A DNA stretch of 64,000 bases from Byssochlamys sp. IMV 00236 (taxonomy: Eukaryota; Ascomycota; Eurotiomycetes; Eurotiales; Thermoascaceae): the NCBI GenBank assembly GCA_001931875.2, contig MSJH02000698.1, positions 558,001-622,000 of the forward strand. The letters run 5' to 3'. Under the pieces are notes generated by a model. That model ran no database searches. It saw nothing but the letters and a program-made list of their open reading frames with translations, and was not told the origin of the DNA. Positions 21,763-32,330 of the stretch are shown here, piece after piece; within the stretch, counting starts at the first letter, position 1; the number at the start of each line of letters is the position of its first letter. A program made the translations under genes and the position numbers.

Positions 21763-22755
21763 ATGGATTTGCTACAAGTTCTATTCACATCCGCGGTCCT
21801 TGGGACCCTCATCCCCTTCCTCCTTTGGATAATCTTCCAAAATACCAATTTCAGCTCCACCAAAGTCATCCCCTTATCTGTCAACTTCCACTTTTCTCGC
21901 AAATGCAACTACGAATGCGGTTTCTGCTTTCATACGGAGAAAACATCCCACGTCGAGTCCTTCGAGAACATGCAGCGCGGCCTCTGGATGTTGAAAAAGG
22001 CCGGTATGAGGAAGATCAACTTCGCTGGAGGCGAACCGCTCCTCTACCCACGACTTTTGAGTAAACTGGTGGCTTTCTGCAAGGAGGAATTGCAGTTAGA
22101 GTCGGTATCGATCGTGACGAACGGGAGCAAATTGACGGAGAAGTTCATGGCGCGGTCTGCGAAGCATGTTGATATCATTGCCGTTTCGTGCGATTCATTC
22201 GATGAGAGAGTTAATGTCCAGATTGGTCGTGGGAAGGGGGCGCATTTGGAGCAAGTACAGGAAGTAGCGCGGTTGTGTCGGAAGTACGGTGTGAAGTTCA
22301 AGGTTAATACGGTCGTTAACCGGTATAATGTTCATGAAGATATGAATGAGCAGATGAACTCCATTCAGCCGTTTCGATGGAAGTGCTTCCAGGTTCTGAT
22401 CATTGAAGGGGAGAATGATTCTACGTCTACGATTCGGGATGCGCGACGGTTCATGATCACTGATGAGGAGTTTCAGCAGTTTTGCGATAGACATTCGCAT
22501 AACTCATTCTTCGTTCCGGAGCCGAACGATGTGATGCGCAGCTCTTATTTGATCCTTGATGAATATATGCGATTCCTGAACAAGGGGACTGGCGCGCCGA
22601 CGGAATCGATACTTGATGTGGGTGCTCGGCGCGCTCTGGAGCAGGTTTACTGGGATGAAGAGAGCTTCCAGAAGCGCGGGGGGATCTACGATTGGTCCAA
22701 AGATATTGCTGGAGGTGGCTGCACGTCTGAGAAGAATCCCGCTCTAGAATTTTGA
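21763..22755 (+). CDS. Viperin (RSAD2-like radical SAM enzyme)
   Basis: Viperins use S-adenosylmethionine and a [4Fe-4S] cluster to dehydrate CTP to ddhCTP, a chain terminator of viral polymerases in animals and prokaryotes. The intronless 330-aa protein has a hydrophobic N-terminal helix (residues 3-25), comparable to the ER/lipid-droplet anchor of animal viperin. The cluster motif CNYECGFC (C48, C52, C55) and the family-specific FHTEKTSHV follow. Then come FAGGEPLLYP (SAM contact), SIVTNGSKL, IIAVSCDSFDE, KVNTVVNRYN, and PFRWKCFQVLIIEGEN, all strongly viperin-like. The C-terminus reads GGIYDWSK and ends NPALEF. Animal proteins end in Trp, needed for Fe-S loading; here it is Phe. Length and motif order match viperin closely and separate it from generic MoaA/NifB-type radical SAM proteins. 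Fungal viperins are known but little studied; the substrate here is inferred. Confidence 0.93.
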   Translation: MDLLQVLFTSAVLGTLIPFLLWIIFQNTNFSSTKVIPLSVNFHFSRKCNYECGFCFHTEKTSHVESFENMQRGLWMLKKAGMRKINFAGGEPLLYPRLLSKLVAFCKEELQLESVSIVTNGSKLTEKFMARSAKHVDIIAVSCDSFDERVNVQIGRGKGAHLEQVQEVARLCRKYGVKFKVNTVVNRYNVHEDMNEQMNSIQPFRWKCFQVLIIEGENDSTSTIRDARRFMITDEEFQQFCDRHSHNSFFVPEPNDVMRSSYLILDEYMRFLNKGTGAPTESILDVGARRALEQVYWDEESFQKRGGIYDWSKDIAGGGCTSEKNPALEF

Positions 22756-23382
22756 GCGCTGGTATTGTGTCGCATCATGCGGTTTGGCGCAGTTGGCTGT
22801 AAAGGGCTGGTCCCTTCAAATCTTTGATATATTTCGGGCCTCATTTTGCTGTTTTTGGCAGACTTCTGCACTGGTGTTAGCCCCTTAGAGCAATCCTACT
22901 TGCTTGATGTTCATCCAAAAGAGATTTATTACTCTGTTCTATGTCCCAATTATAACACCAATAGGTCGGACAAGAAATGAACAATAGTCCAATATTTTTG
23001 CGAACCTGCATAGAAACACTGTGTTCATTCGATTCATGTATACACACATGATCCTTTTCTTTTCAATTACTCGGGTATCGTAAGTTGTTGAAGACAAACT
23101 CCATGCCGTATTACCGTCTTCTCCTTTTGTCCAGTACAGAGTCGATTTGTCATATCACTCTGGAAGGGTCTTCGAATTTTGATGAAACTGTATGAGCACT
23201 CCACGTCCTGCATGGCTTCTTTCAAGAGGAGCATTGTTGAAATCCTCGTCGCTGTCGTGGCTCGCAACCACCGGAACGGACCCAGATACCGTATGTACTG
23301 CATGATTATGTACAAACGAAAGTAAACCGCAAGACGAAGATGTATAATCGAAGATGCAAGGGACTCGTAAGGAACGGCAGGC
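22756..23382. other. Intergenic region between convergent viperin and ethanolamine kinase-like genes
   Basis: About 630 bp holding the 3' ends of two convergent genes. No other gene, RNA or repeat was recognised. Confidence 0.5.
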
Positions 23383-24882
23383 TTAGGCTTCCTGGGCCCA
23401 GCGGCGTTCTCGCAATGGCATCTCTTCTCCTGCACGAGCACGAGACCCATCGAGCTCGCGACGCCAGGCCCAGTATTCGCCTAGACGGACCTCAGCATAT
23501 GAGGCGTAGTCAAAGTCGATCTGAGAGATTGTTGCTTGGATCAGAGACCACACTCCCCTATATCCTTGGTCAATACGATGTCTCCTAGTCCGACGCGGAA
23601 TATTCTTACCAATAGAAGCCGGGAATGCCACGGAATCGGTCCACGTCCATGTAGAGCTTGTCGACAGTTGCATCCACGGCTGATTCGGGGATTCCTCCGT
23701 GTTGGCTGTATGCTGTGACGTATTCCTTAAGGAATTCTCTACGAACAGATTGAGTAGGCATCATGTTGTAGTCACAGTCGTAACCACCCCACTCCGCAAA
23801 GTGATTCGCAATATCAAATGCCGCGGGAGAGGGCGTGGCATACTCATAGTCGATAAAGTTGACCTTTTCAACGCTGTCTTGAGGTGTGGAGGCACCGTCC
23901 TTTCGTGGGAGGATGATGACATTCGCACTAAGGAGGTCGCAGTGGCCGAAGACCAGCTGTGTCTGTTAGCAAGAGTCTACCAAGAGAGTATTGGTGTAAA
24001 TACCCCTCCTTGGCCGATCCCAGTCCCATCGTCCAGTTCAGCGACAATCTTCTCAAACTCCGTCTGCAAGTTACGTCTCCGTAGGCGCTGCTCCTCATTC
24101 TGGGTTGGCAAAGCCAGGATCCATCGCTGGATAACAGTCCAGATGTTCGTACCGGGCTGCCTGGGCTGGATTGGAACTATATCATCGGCCTTATTAGGTT
24201 CTTGCTCGTCTTGCGAATCGACATCTAGTGGCCGGGAGGGGAGTCCCGTTTCCGTGGAAGTGGACGAAGGCGTTTCATTAATTGGGAGGACAGCATGCCA
24301 CTGGCCCAGTCGTCTTGCAATCCCTCGCCAGACCGCAGGCTTCACCAAGTCTGTAGGAGCAGCAACTCGACCGCGAAGGAATCGGTATAACAGGCCATTC
24401 TGGAAGCGCGCCAGAAGCGGGGGAGCAAGGCCACGCCTGGCGAGAAGAGCGTGGGAGTTGGTCTCTCCTATCCATGACGAAGTTCTACTCAGCTCGTTGT
24501 CGCATTGGGCAGGAAGAGCTTAGGAGGCGGGCTTACTCTCGCGGTCTATGAGGATCTCCGTGTGGTTACCATACGCACGCATCAGTACTGCCTCATTGTC
24601 TATATCCTCGTCCGTCAAACCGGGCTTCCGGTTCACGATTTTCAATAGCTAAGCACAGTTAGCAAAGCGCCCAATAGTCCCGATATTTCTAGGATTCTAG
24701 GAACACACAGTGTTAGTTATGCCATCCGTGAATCGCACCAACTCGATCTTGTTCTCGGGGCCCTCCCAGTGCGGGTTGAGGGTCAGCACCAGTCTGAGCG
24801 CGGATGCTTGCGAGTCTGCATGATTGTATGACTGCGCAATATACCTGGGCGCATTTTCCGTTGTTTTTTCAAAGGAACCCAT
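23383..24882 (-). CDS. Ethanolamine/choline kinase-like protein
   Basis: Phosphorylates ethanolamine (or choline) in the CDP-ethanolamine route to phospholipids; cytosolic. Exons 24882-24709, 24648-24537, 24467-24004, 23962-23610 and 23557-23383 all agree in phase and give 425 aa. Visible motifs are RFTDGITNT (nucleotide loop), NEAVLMRAYG, TNSHALLARRGLAPPLLARFQNGLLYRFL split over motif segments, the Brenner motif FGHCDLLSANV with catalytic Asp, and VNFIDYEYA (metal-binding Asp of Mg2+). HFAEWGGYDCDYNMMP is characteristic of ethanolamine kinases. Between the N- and C-lobes lies an acidic Ser/Thr/Asp/Glu-rich insertion of about 40 residues (around 190-230). The open frame on the opposite strand at 23699-24523 is a shadow. 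Confidence 0.9.
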
Positions 24883-26506
24883 CGTGGAAAGTCGATGTTC
24901 GTCCTTTGTGCTATAGTTTTAGGAGAGGACTGGGAGGTTTATCCTGGTCTCTAGGCTGCTCTGTCCAAGTTAGCCAGGAGAGCTTAATAGCCTCTTGTTG
25001 AGTAGAGATAGGCAAATATCTGCAGAACAGGCTCACGGGGATCATATCGGATGGGGAAAGTACAGTCTGCAAACTGAAGTCATCCGACACTCTCTCCAGA
25101 GCGGAAGACAAACCGTCGCAAAGAAAACGAGTAAACTAACCTTATAGATGAGGAATTCCAGACAGGTATGTTATTCGTATATGGCTCTGATGCAAAAGAA
25201 GATAATCAGAAAGACGAAAGCACAAATTGGCCGGCAATTGATGCGATCGTAGTGAGAGAGGGGGTTGTTGGGAAGATGGAGGAGTTGGTCTCGTGCCCCT
25301 GGACGACGATTGGGGAGACCCCGAAGGACGCTAAGGGCCCCATAAAATGACCATTGTATCTGCCATCTATCGTCGCCCACGAGGCACGAGGCACACGAGG
25401 AGGAACTTCGTGGCAGACCTCACGGTCGATCACTCTATCGTGAGTACTGATATTATTACATACCTTTCACTCCACGACTAGATAACATCATTGCCGCTCA
25501 CGAACTGCCCCTACCAAATGATTTTCTTTCTTCTTCTTCCTGAGACGTCCTTGGCTTTCGTTGGCATGTGATTATTGTTGCCACTCCCCACTCACTCAGG
25601 AATCAATAAATGACACCTGAGGCAGCAATAGAACAGATATATCATCACGTGTATCTATAGCCCTAACACTGCACTGTATGTCTTTACCGAACACCGTAAC
25701 TTGTCACTATGACTGAAAACTGAAATCCCATAAGCGAATCCAAGACACGCTAGCGCAGCCCCACCGCCTCAACCTCTATAAAATCCCGCTGACCGCGCCC
25801 GCTCTGCGAATTTCTTTTTCTTTTTTTCTCCATCATCAGTAGAGGTTTACAGACCATGTAAATCTTACCGGAGCTCCGCAAATGCGGCGTGCTGAGGGTT
25901 ATTCCTATTACCCGATGGGTTTCCTTCCGTTCCCGGCTTCGCAGAGCAATGTCCTTTTGGGCGTGCGCTTCCCTTTTTCCCTTTCCACATATGGCTGGGT
26001 TAGGGCTTCTCTTCTCACGAAAAGATCCCCATGCGCTTTAGCTGTGGAGGGGGCGTGACACTCCGTGTTATCCTGCCTATTAAATTGAAATGCCAGATGC
26101 GGCTCACTCTTTAAGTAATTTGTAGGCAAGGGTCTTGCAGCGACCTTGAACAGACTTGACTGTAGTCTGATTTCGAGGTAGAAGTAGATCTTAAAAAATG
26201 GTCCAACTCTTAGTTGCAAGACTCTTGCCTCATGTTATCATATCTGTCTTCAAGGTCCGACCTTAGGCGGAGCATCATGGCATTATCTATTATTCATACA
26301 AGATGTCTGCGAGAAATAATAAGTCCTGAACATCACTGAAATTACTATATATTTCAGGGGACACTGAGAGAGCAAGGATCCCTCATGTCTGAAATGAGAA
26401 CCAATCCTGTAACACGGATATCAACCAACCCTGAACTCCTCTCCCATGCTCATCTTTCGGTCATACAATGTCCATACACTCCACTCGTTACAACAGCGTA
26501 AATTCG
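24883..26506. other. Intergenic stretch with an orphan promoter-like sequence
   Basis: No gene was supported in these 1.6 kb. Near 25776 a TATA-like CTATAAAAT is followed by a strong CT-rich leader (25810-25832) and an ATG at 25857 which is immediately followed by TAA. It looks like a promoter without a coding region; an intron starting GTAAAT just after, or a noncoding transcript, are possible. Confidence 0.35.
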
Positions 26507-27648
26507 TCATACCCGGCCGGCGCGACCAACCTGGATACGCTCTCCAGTCCACCGATCATCGCTGCGCAACACCGGCCAGCTGGTCCCATCCGCCTTGGCC
26601 AGAGTCAGCTCCAGCTTCGTTCCCAGGACCTTGTACTGGGACTTCTCCGGATCAATGGCGGCAAAGAGGTTATAGGAGTCCTTGTAACGCTTGTTGTCGG
26701 TGGTTGGCAAGTCGAACTCGACCTTCTGGGATGAGAACTCGATCTTGGCCTTGTCCTTGTCGATCTTCTTGAGGAAGAGGGACGCGATCACGGAGGTAGC
26801 TGTCTGGTAGAAATCGTTCCTGCAGTAGATAAAAGGCATTAGACTTTGTTACTTCATTTGCTGTTTGCTTGCATGTTCACATCTTGTAACATGCGCAGGT
26901 TGTGGATCGAATGGTTGGTATCTTACCTGACGCTTTCCACCTTCTCTTCGCCAGCAGGCTTTCCCTTGCCAACAAAGAGATGTCTCGTCTTCTCCTTGCA
27001 TCCCTGGATCTTCATGAACTCGTCAAACTCCAGCACCCGCCTCTTGCAGCACGACCACCCTTTGCTACCCTCATGGAAGATTGGCTGGCCAGGGTGATGC
27101 ACACATTTTTCCTCATCTCTTGGCACTGAGGCGTCATATGTCGCATTGCAGCCTCTCCGTTTGCAGGTGGCATTCGCAGGAATCTCGAGCGAGGGATCAT
27201 CTTCCTCAGACTCTTCTTGCGCGGGAGCGGGCGCCGGGGTGGGAGTCGGCGCTGTTTGAGGAGCAGGAGTAGGCTGGACAGCAGGGCGTTCAGGCAGTGA
27301 AATTTCCTCAGAAGCCGGTGTCTTCTCAGTCTTCTCAGGCTCTGCAGGTGTGTCGTCGACAGTAGAATGCTTGCCTGTCGTACAGGGAGGAATCGCGAGG
27401 AACTCATCAAATGTCAAAACGCGGGGCTTGCAGCATTTCCAGCCTGGTAAATTTCCGAACAACTGTCAGTGAGCCTGTTTGACGTGGAACCTCTCGCAGC
27501 AGAACAACCAGCGATTAAACTCCCGGGCTCCAAGGTCCTTACCTTTTTGACCTTCGTGGAAAACTGGTGGACCGGGATGATAGACACATTCCTCCTCGGG
27601 GTCGGTGAAGACCTTCCCACATCCCTTGTGCACGCACTTTGATGCCAT
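26507..27648 (-). CDS. chpA: CHORD-CS domain protein (Rar1/CHP family)
   Basis: Exons 27648-27543, 27443-26927 and 26819-26507 give 311 aa in phase. Two CHORD zinc domains: residues about 4-65 ([30 protein letters not shown]) and about 150-215 (CKRRGCNATYD, CVHHPGQPIFHEGSKGWSCC). Each has the conserved Cys/His pattern for two Zn ions and a FDEFL/FDEFM segment. Between them is a Pro/Thr/Glu-rich linker; after them a CS domain (about 220-305), an Hsp90 co-chaperone fold. CHORD-CS proteins cooperate with Hsp90 and Sgt1; in plants Rar1 stabilises NLR receptors. In fungi the family is general, so its presence 10 kb from an NLR gene may be coincidental. The gene is divergent from the glutaredoxin-like gene, sharing a 329-bp upstream region. 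Confidence 0.92.
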
Positions 27649-27977
27649 GGTGGCAGACTCGCTGCAGTACGCGATTGATCCGAGAACGGTAGAATAGCAG
27701 ACAATATCTCCTTTTCAGACGTGGAAGATGGAAGGCTGTAGAAGTGGTTTTTCTGGTTGCTCTTGGATATTGCGGCGAGCGCGCCGCGGGCAATGGGCAA
27801 TATTGTCCAATCGGGTTAGCTTGGGCAACTCGAAGATTCCATCCTATCCTCCCGCGGTTTTCCCGGCGAGTATCCCTCGAAAGTTGGAAGCATCCCCGCG
27901 TCCGTCAGAGCTGAGGTCCTGCCAGTCTCTTGCCGTCCAATAGGTGTGTGAATCACGGCCGACGTTCAACCAGAACG

Positions 27978-28289
27978 ATGCTTGCTACGAGAGTTCTCTT
28001 CAGTCAGGCCGTCCGCCTAACACTGTTTACACGTGCGGGCTGCGGCCTCTGCGATACCGCGAAGCACAATGTCAGCAAATTCCTTGCGCAGAAACCGTTG
28101 CATTATTCCGAGGTGGATATAATGGAGCCTGGAAATAAGGCCTGGAAAGACGTCTACGAGTTCGATGTTCCTGTTCTCCATGTGCAGACGGAGACAAAGG
28201 CCAACAGCGAGTTGTCCGATCCGAAGAAGCTATTCCACAGATTTACAGAGCAGGAGGTCGAAGAAGCTGTCAACGAAGTGTCCAAATAG
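27978..28289 (+). CDS. Glutaredoxin-like protein (DUF836-type)
   Basis: A 103-aa single-exon protein from the ATG at 27978. It has a thioredoxin-fold opening, LTLFTRAGCGLCDTAK, with a C-G-L-C redox motif (Cys 22 and 25), then a strand with DIMEPG and the cis-Pro loop FDVPVLHVQ. Length and order fit the glutaredoxin-like family represented by yeast YDR286C. The N-terminal MLATRVLFSQAVRL could be a weak mitochondrial signal. The frame is open upstream but without an ATG, which fixes the start. The exact redox partner is unknown. Confidence 0.85.
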   Translation: MLATRVLFSQAVRLTLFTRAGCGLCDTAKHNVSKFLAQKPLHYSEVDIMEPGNKAWKDVYEFDVPVLHVQTETKANSELSDPKKLFHRFTEQEVEEAVNEVSK

Positions 28290-28361
28290 TTTCTACCATT
28301 CTGCGCCCAAAGATGAGATATTCATTTCCTCAAAGCTGTCGAGCAGCTCAACAATCGACGT

Positions 28362-29414
28362 CTAATATGTTGGAACAGCGGCACCACTCTTGCCCCCCTG
28401 AGCAGTTTCCAGCGCATTTGAGAGATAACTTGGGAGAGCAACGGCATCTGCAACAACTGAGATCTGGAGGATACTTTGTTAGCAAAAGGTGTCGCGATCA
28501 CCAATGAATTGTGTCGACAGCGAAGCTGAAACCTACCATGTGGAAGCCCTGCTCTGCGTACTGCTTTGCGGCCTCTCCGCCTACAGCATAGATTCCGGCT
28601 CTCTTTCCCGCATCCGTGGCAGCCTTCCGGATACGCTCAATGGCGGCGTTCAGGTCATCGTGAAAGGCGCCAAGCACAGGACGGCCAATGTTGTTTCCAA
28701 GATCCCATGGACCGACAAAGAGAACATCAATGCCAGGCACCTTTGCAATTTCCTCCACCTGGATTTTGACGGTTAGCCTTGTTCACGAGGACAAAACTAG
28801 AGCCGAGAAAACATATCGTACGTTTTCAAGAGCCTCCTTCGTCTCGATCTGCACTATCGTAAGCAAGGCGTCGTTTGCCTGCTGCAGATACTCAATTCCC
28901 GACACGTTGCCCGTCGACCCCATAGCGAAAGGGCTTCCGAACCCTCTGCGTCCAACAGGAGGGAACTTGGCCGACTCAACCAGTCTTCGGGCGTCATTTG
29001 CTGTATATAGAAGAGGGACAACAATGCCATGTGCGCCAGCATCCAGCGCTCCTACCGTAACATCAGCCAACATACATCCACTAGTTATAGAAGAACAGAT
29101 CTCACTCACTCTTCACGATCCATCCCTCGTTTGCTGCAATTCGCACAATCGGGCTGACTCCAGTGGCCGCAATTGCCGCGACGGCCTCGTGCATTTGCCA
29201 GTCTAGTCATTAGATAAGTATAGCACCTTGCAACAAAGTCCACGAACGTACCAGCAATGTTCCCGTGCTCCGTATCAACACAAATCCAATCATATCCACT
29301 CCTCGCCATCAACCTAGCATGATTCGCACCAGGAAGCATCTGCCACGCTCCGAAGGACAAGCCGCGCTCAGTACGCAGAGCCTTCTGTAGACGGTTCGCC
29401 GCCTGCATCGCCAT
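28362..29414 (-). CDS. HpcH/HpaI family aldolase
   Basis: Class II, metal-dependent aldolases of this family split 2-keto-4-hydroxy diacids, releasing pyruvate. Exons 29414-29252, 29202-29110, 29051-28822, 28758-28537 and 28463-28362 agree in phase and give 269 aa. Motifs: DWICVDTEHG (metal and substrate site), HEAVAAIAATGVSPIVRIA, DAGAHGIVVPL, PPVGRRGFG, IVQIETKEALEN (metal-binding Glu) and VLFVGPWDLGNN. The C-terminus ends GAAVPTY. The last intron uses a clear GCTAAC branch site. The substrate is not certain: bacterial members act on 2,4-dihydroxyhept-2-enedioate from aromatic breakdown or on 2-keto-3-deoxy sugars. Four small introns in 1 kb show the gene is well adapted to the fungal genome. 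Confidence 0.92.
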
Positions 29415-29949
29415 CCTATTCACTTTGATCGAACAACCCCCGTTAAGAAAAATTGTAGTTAGTAAACTCTGTTCCCCGAAACAGAGAGATTCCCAAGTAT
29501 CCCAAGTCCTAGGTTATCCTACTCTACCAACAACGGCGCAAGCAGGAAAGATGGATAGCTATGTAGCTTTCTCTAAAAACTACCTACCTACCTACACAGC
29601 AAGAAGAAAAGTGAAAGTCAATTAATAAATAAATCAATCAATCTATTTGAAACCCAAATAATACATAGGTAGTCAGCTATTAAAAACCCCCACGTCCCCC
29701 ACCCCTCGCTCTCTGTTCCCCCGAGAATTACTACCGTTGCGGGGTTGGACCGGTTTCCACAACGCGGGGTGAGCTGACCTGAGCTGGGGGTTTCTTCGGA
29801 CATTCGGCCGAGGAGGGGGGGGAATACTCTAACTAAGTAAGTAACAAATAAGAAATGGGGACCGGGACAGGGATAGGGATAGAGACAGGGACATCTTAGT
29901 ATGGAATACAGTATCTATATAACTATCTATCTAGATATATCCTATTGCA

Positions 29950-29975
29950 TTTATTTATTTATTTATTTATTTATT
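29950..29975. repeat. (TTTA)n microsatellite
   Basis: Six or more tandem TTTA units in AT-rich intergenic DNA. No functional evidence. Confidence 0.85.
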
Positions 29976-30717
29976 GTGATGGATGATTCATCTCGATAGA
30001 TAAGTATATAACTCTCTTTATTTATCCTTCATACGATATGTAGTACTTAAGATGTAGATGAAATATAGATTGACAGGCAGATCCACAGCTCACTTTTCAA
30101 CAAAACTTTCCCCTTCCATGGATACCGTTTCCGAAAAAGAAAGACCACCCGAACTAAACAGACCAGAGAATTGGTAATAGTTACTTAACTAAGAGATAGG
30201 GTTACACATAGGAAAACGCTCATCAATCCGTTGTTCCGGCCGACTTCGATACTTGGGCCGGGTATCATTTATCTTATCTGAGAGCTCTTTGCCACTAGGA
30301 TTATTATCCTGGAGATATATGGAGAGAAAGTGTGTACTATGCGCAATGCTCAAGTCGTGTATCTGTGATCGAGTGGTATCTACTTGAGGGAATACAGTGC
30401 TTGACCTAGGTGTTGTGCTACATGATCGCGCAACTATCACTACAAAACATAATGTCAGATACATCATTCCATTATTAATATACAACTAAACATTAAGTAT
30501 ATATTAGTTACATCCAGGCTTCATCTTCGTTTCAACATGGGATATACCGCAAGACCCACCAAGCGCTCGTGTCGCGACCCAAATTATCTGAATATTTCCC
30601 TGACCTATATATCCATGACCTATATATCCATCAATCCCTCGCCTCGTCGAGGTAGTAACTAGCTACATACAGAGCTCGTGCTCGGGGTTATCTAACATAC
30701 ATGAACATCAAAAAAAA

Positions 30718-30737
30718 NNNNNNNNNNNNNNNNNNNN
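30718..30737. other. Assembly gap (20 N)
   Basis: Twenty N preceded by seven A. True gap length is unknown; nothing should be inferred across it. Confidence 0.99.
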
Positions 30738-31259
30738 CGCATCACACGACAACGCCGTATAGAGAAAAGAGCGCCCAACAGTAGGCCAGTATACATGCAA
30801 TCATTAAAAGGTATTAATTACCCGCTTAGCGTGGATAGGACCGCGAAAAAGCAGACGCGACGGAGCCCTTCGCACACAAGACACTGGGGTATTAGGCAAA
30901 AAAGAGAAGAGAAAACGCCAGGTCCGGCCTTGATGCAAATAGACGATGCAACAGAACACGTCTGGGGCCAAGCCTTGTCCATTGGTGCAGATGTATGGGG
31001 AATAGCACGCTGTATTTGGGCATGCGCCGGAAGTCCAAGGTGGCCAAATAGACAGATATATCGGTATACGCGCCACTCAATCTTCGAAATTCCAAGACTG
31101 CTTGGATTCGTTCAGTGGACGCGTGACAAAGCCAGCTGCTCCCAAAGGCAGAGGCTAGTTCGTTATCATGATCATCATGGTCGAGAAGTTAATGTTCAAA
31201 AGATGCAATGAAGTGTTGAATATGAAGACACGCGAATAGTTCCGTTGCGCTGGCGACAT

Positions 31260-32330
31260 TTAAAACCACATGATCCCGACTACCAAGCCGATCACGATGG
31301 CCATGCAGCTTCCACGCATTTCCTTGGGACTCGTCGAAGCGCCAGCAGCGACGTTAGGCTGGTCGGTGGGGCTCGTGGAAGGGGGAAGAGTTAGAGTCGA
31401 CGCATCGAAGAGGTGAGTTTTTGAGGCTTTCGATAAGGGGTGGGCCGTCTCGTCATATGTTGACGACTGACTCCTGAGTACAGAGCCTTCTGTTGGGCGA
31501 TGTACCGTAAATTGACTCTTCCCAAGGGATTCGTGATGAACAGGGTTCTTTTTGCTTGAACCGATCCATCCGTTGAACATGGCAAGAAGGGCAGAGCGGT
31601 CCCAGTCGCCCCAAGCGCTCATTCCCAGGTGACAGACCTGCTGCCACGTCTCACAGACACTACCAGGGAACGGAAGGCCGGAGACCAGGCGGTTACCGTC
31701 CGGTTTGGATCCTGTCGTCCATGAAGTGCCCCTTGTCCGATCAGCAAGGACCCCTTGGTGAGAAGAGTTTGCAACCGCTGAGAAAACGGTCGACAGCATG
31801 TTCCGGCCAGGGAGCAGGTGTCCCAGTCGGCTATCCTTAGAGCCATGGGAAACGAACGTCCTCAACGAACGGAAAGGGCCCGAGAAGACGGTCACGCTGT
31901 CGGTAGCTTCCTCCACGAGGTCTTGTTTCATTGTTTCTGCTGCCACAAATGGCCTGGAATCGGTGGACTCGCTGACGGTCACCTGAGGGAGGTGATATTT
32001 GGGACGTGGTGACAGGATGGAGTCGCGAGAGAAGCCATCGTAGCCATCTCGTATGTAGAACGCTTGGACGCTGGTGTCGACATCGAGGATGGATGCATCA
32101 TCCTCCATACCAGAGCCTGGAGCTGCCGGGATCAGCCAACGCTGCGTCGGATTTGACGCGGCCAAGTCTCGTAACGCACGTGGAAGGTCATTGGCATGGT
32201 ATGCCAGCCAGTTTGGACGTGCACTGGAGCTCTCCCATGCTGTCAAAGCCGTCGGTACCACGCTGAGCAGTGCGAAGACGACGAGAGCGAGCAACGGGAT
32301 AACTCCAGGAGTCTGCAACCCAGAGCGCAT
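31260..32330 (-). CDS. Predicted membrane-anchored or GPI-type protein of unknown function
   Basis: From the ATG at 32330 the protein is 356 aa in a single exon. It begins MRSGLQTPGVIPLLALVVFA, a signal peptide or signal anchor of about 20 hydrophobic residues. The middle has no recognised domain but contains two Cys close together (VCETWQQVC). A Ser/Thr/Pro-rich stretch precedes a hydrophobic C-terminus, IVIGLVVGIMWF, after small residues (RGSC), which resembles a GPI-attachment signal. The frame continues open upstream to 32744, but that region is Arg/Pro-rich and built from simple repeats, so it is treated as leader. Family not recognised. A cell-surface or ER location is inferred from the two hydrophobic ends only. 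Confidence 0.65.
   Translation of the reverse strand: MRSGLQTPGVIPLLALVVFALLSVVPTALTAWESSSARPNWLAYHANDLPRALRDLAASNPTQRWLIPAAPGSGMEDDASILDVDTSVQAFYIRDGYDGFSRDSILSPRPKYHLPQVTVSESTDSRPFVAAETMKQDLVEEATDSVTVFSGPFRSLRTFVSHGSKDSRLGHLLPGRNMLSTVFSAVANSSHQGVLADRTRGTSWTTGSKPDGNRLVSGLPFPGSVCETWQQVCHLGMSAWGDWDRSALLAMFNGWIGSSKKNPVHHESLGKSQFTVHRPTEGSVLRSQSSTYDETAHPLSKASKTHLFDASTLTLPPSTSPTDQPNVAAGASTSPKEMRGSCMAIVIGLVVGIMWF

Larger units (their letters stand above)
29415..31259. other. AT-rich gene-poor stretch
   Basis: No supported gene. It holds runs of CTAC repeats, a TTTA microsatellite, an assembly gap and short uninformative frames. Confidence 0.5.

Noticed and set aside
23699..24523. 275-codon plus-strand frame
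   Set aside because: Shadow of the spliced ethanolamine kinase-like gene on the other strand.
30795..31211. 138-codon plus-strand frame after the assembly gap
   Set aside because: Starts beside a gap, unlike any protein I recognise, and composition is not coding-like.
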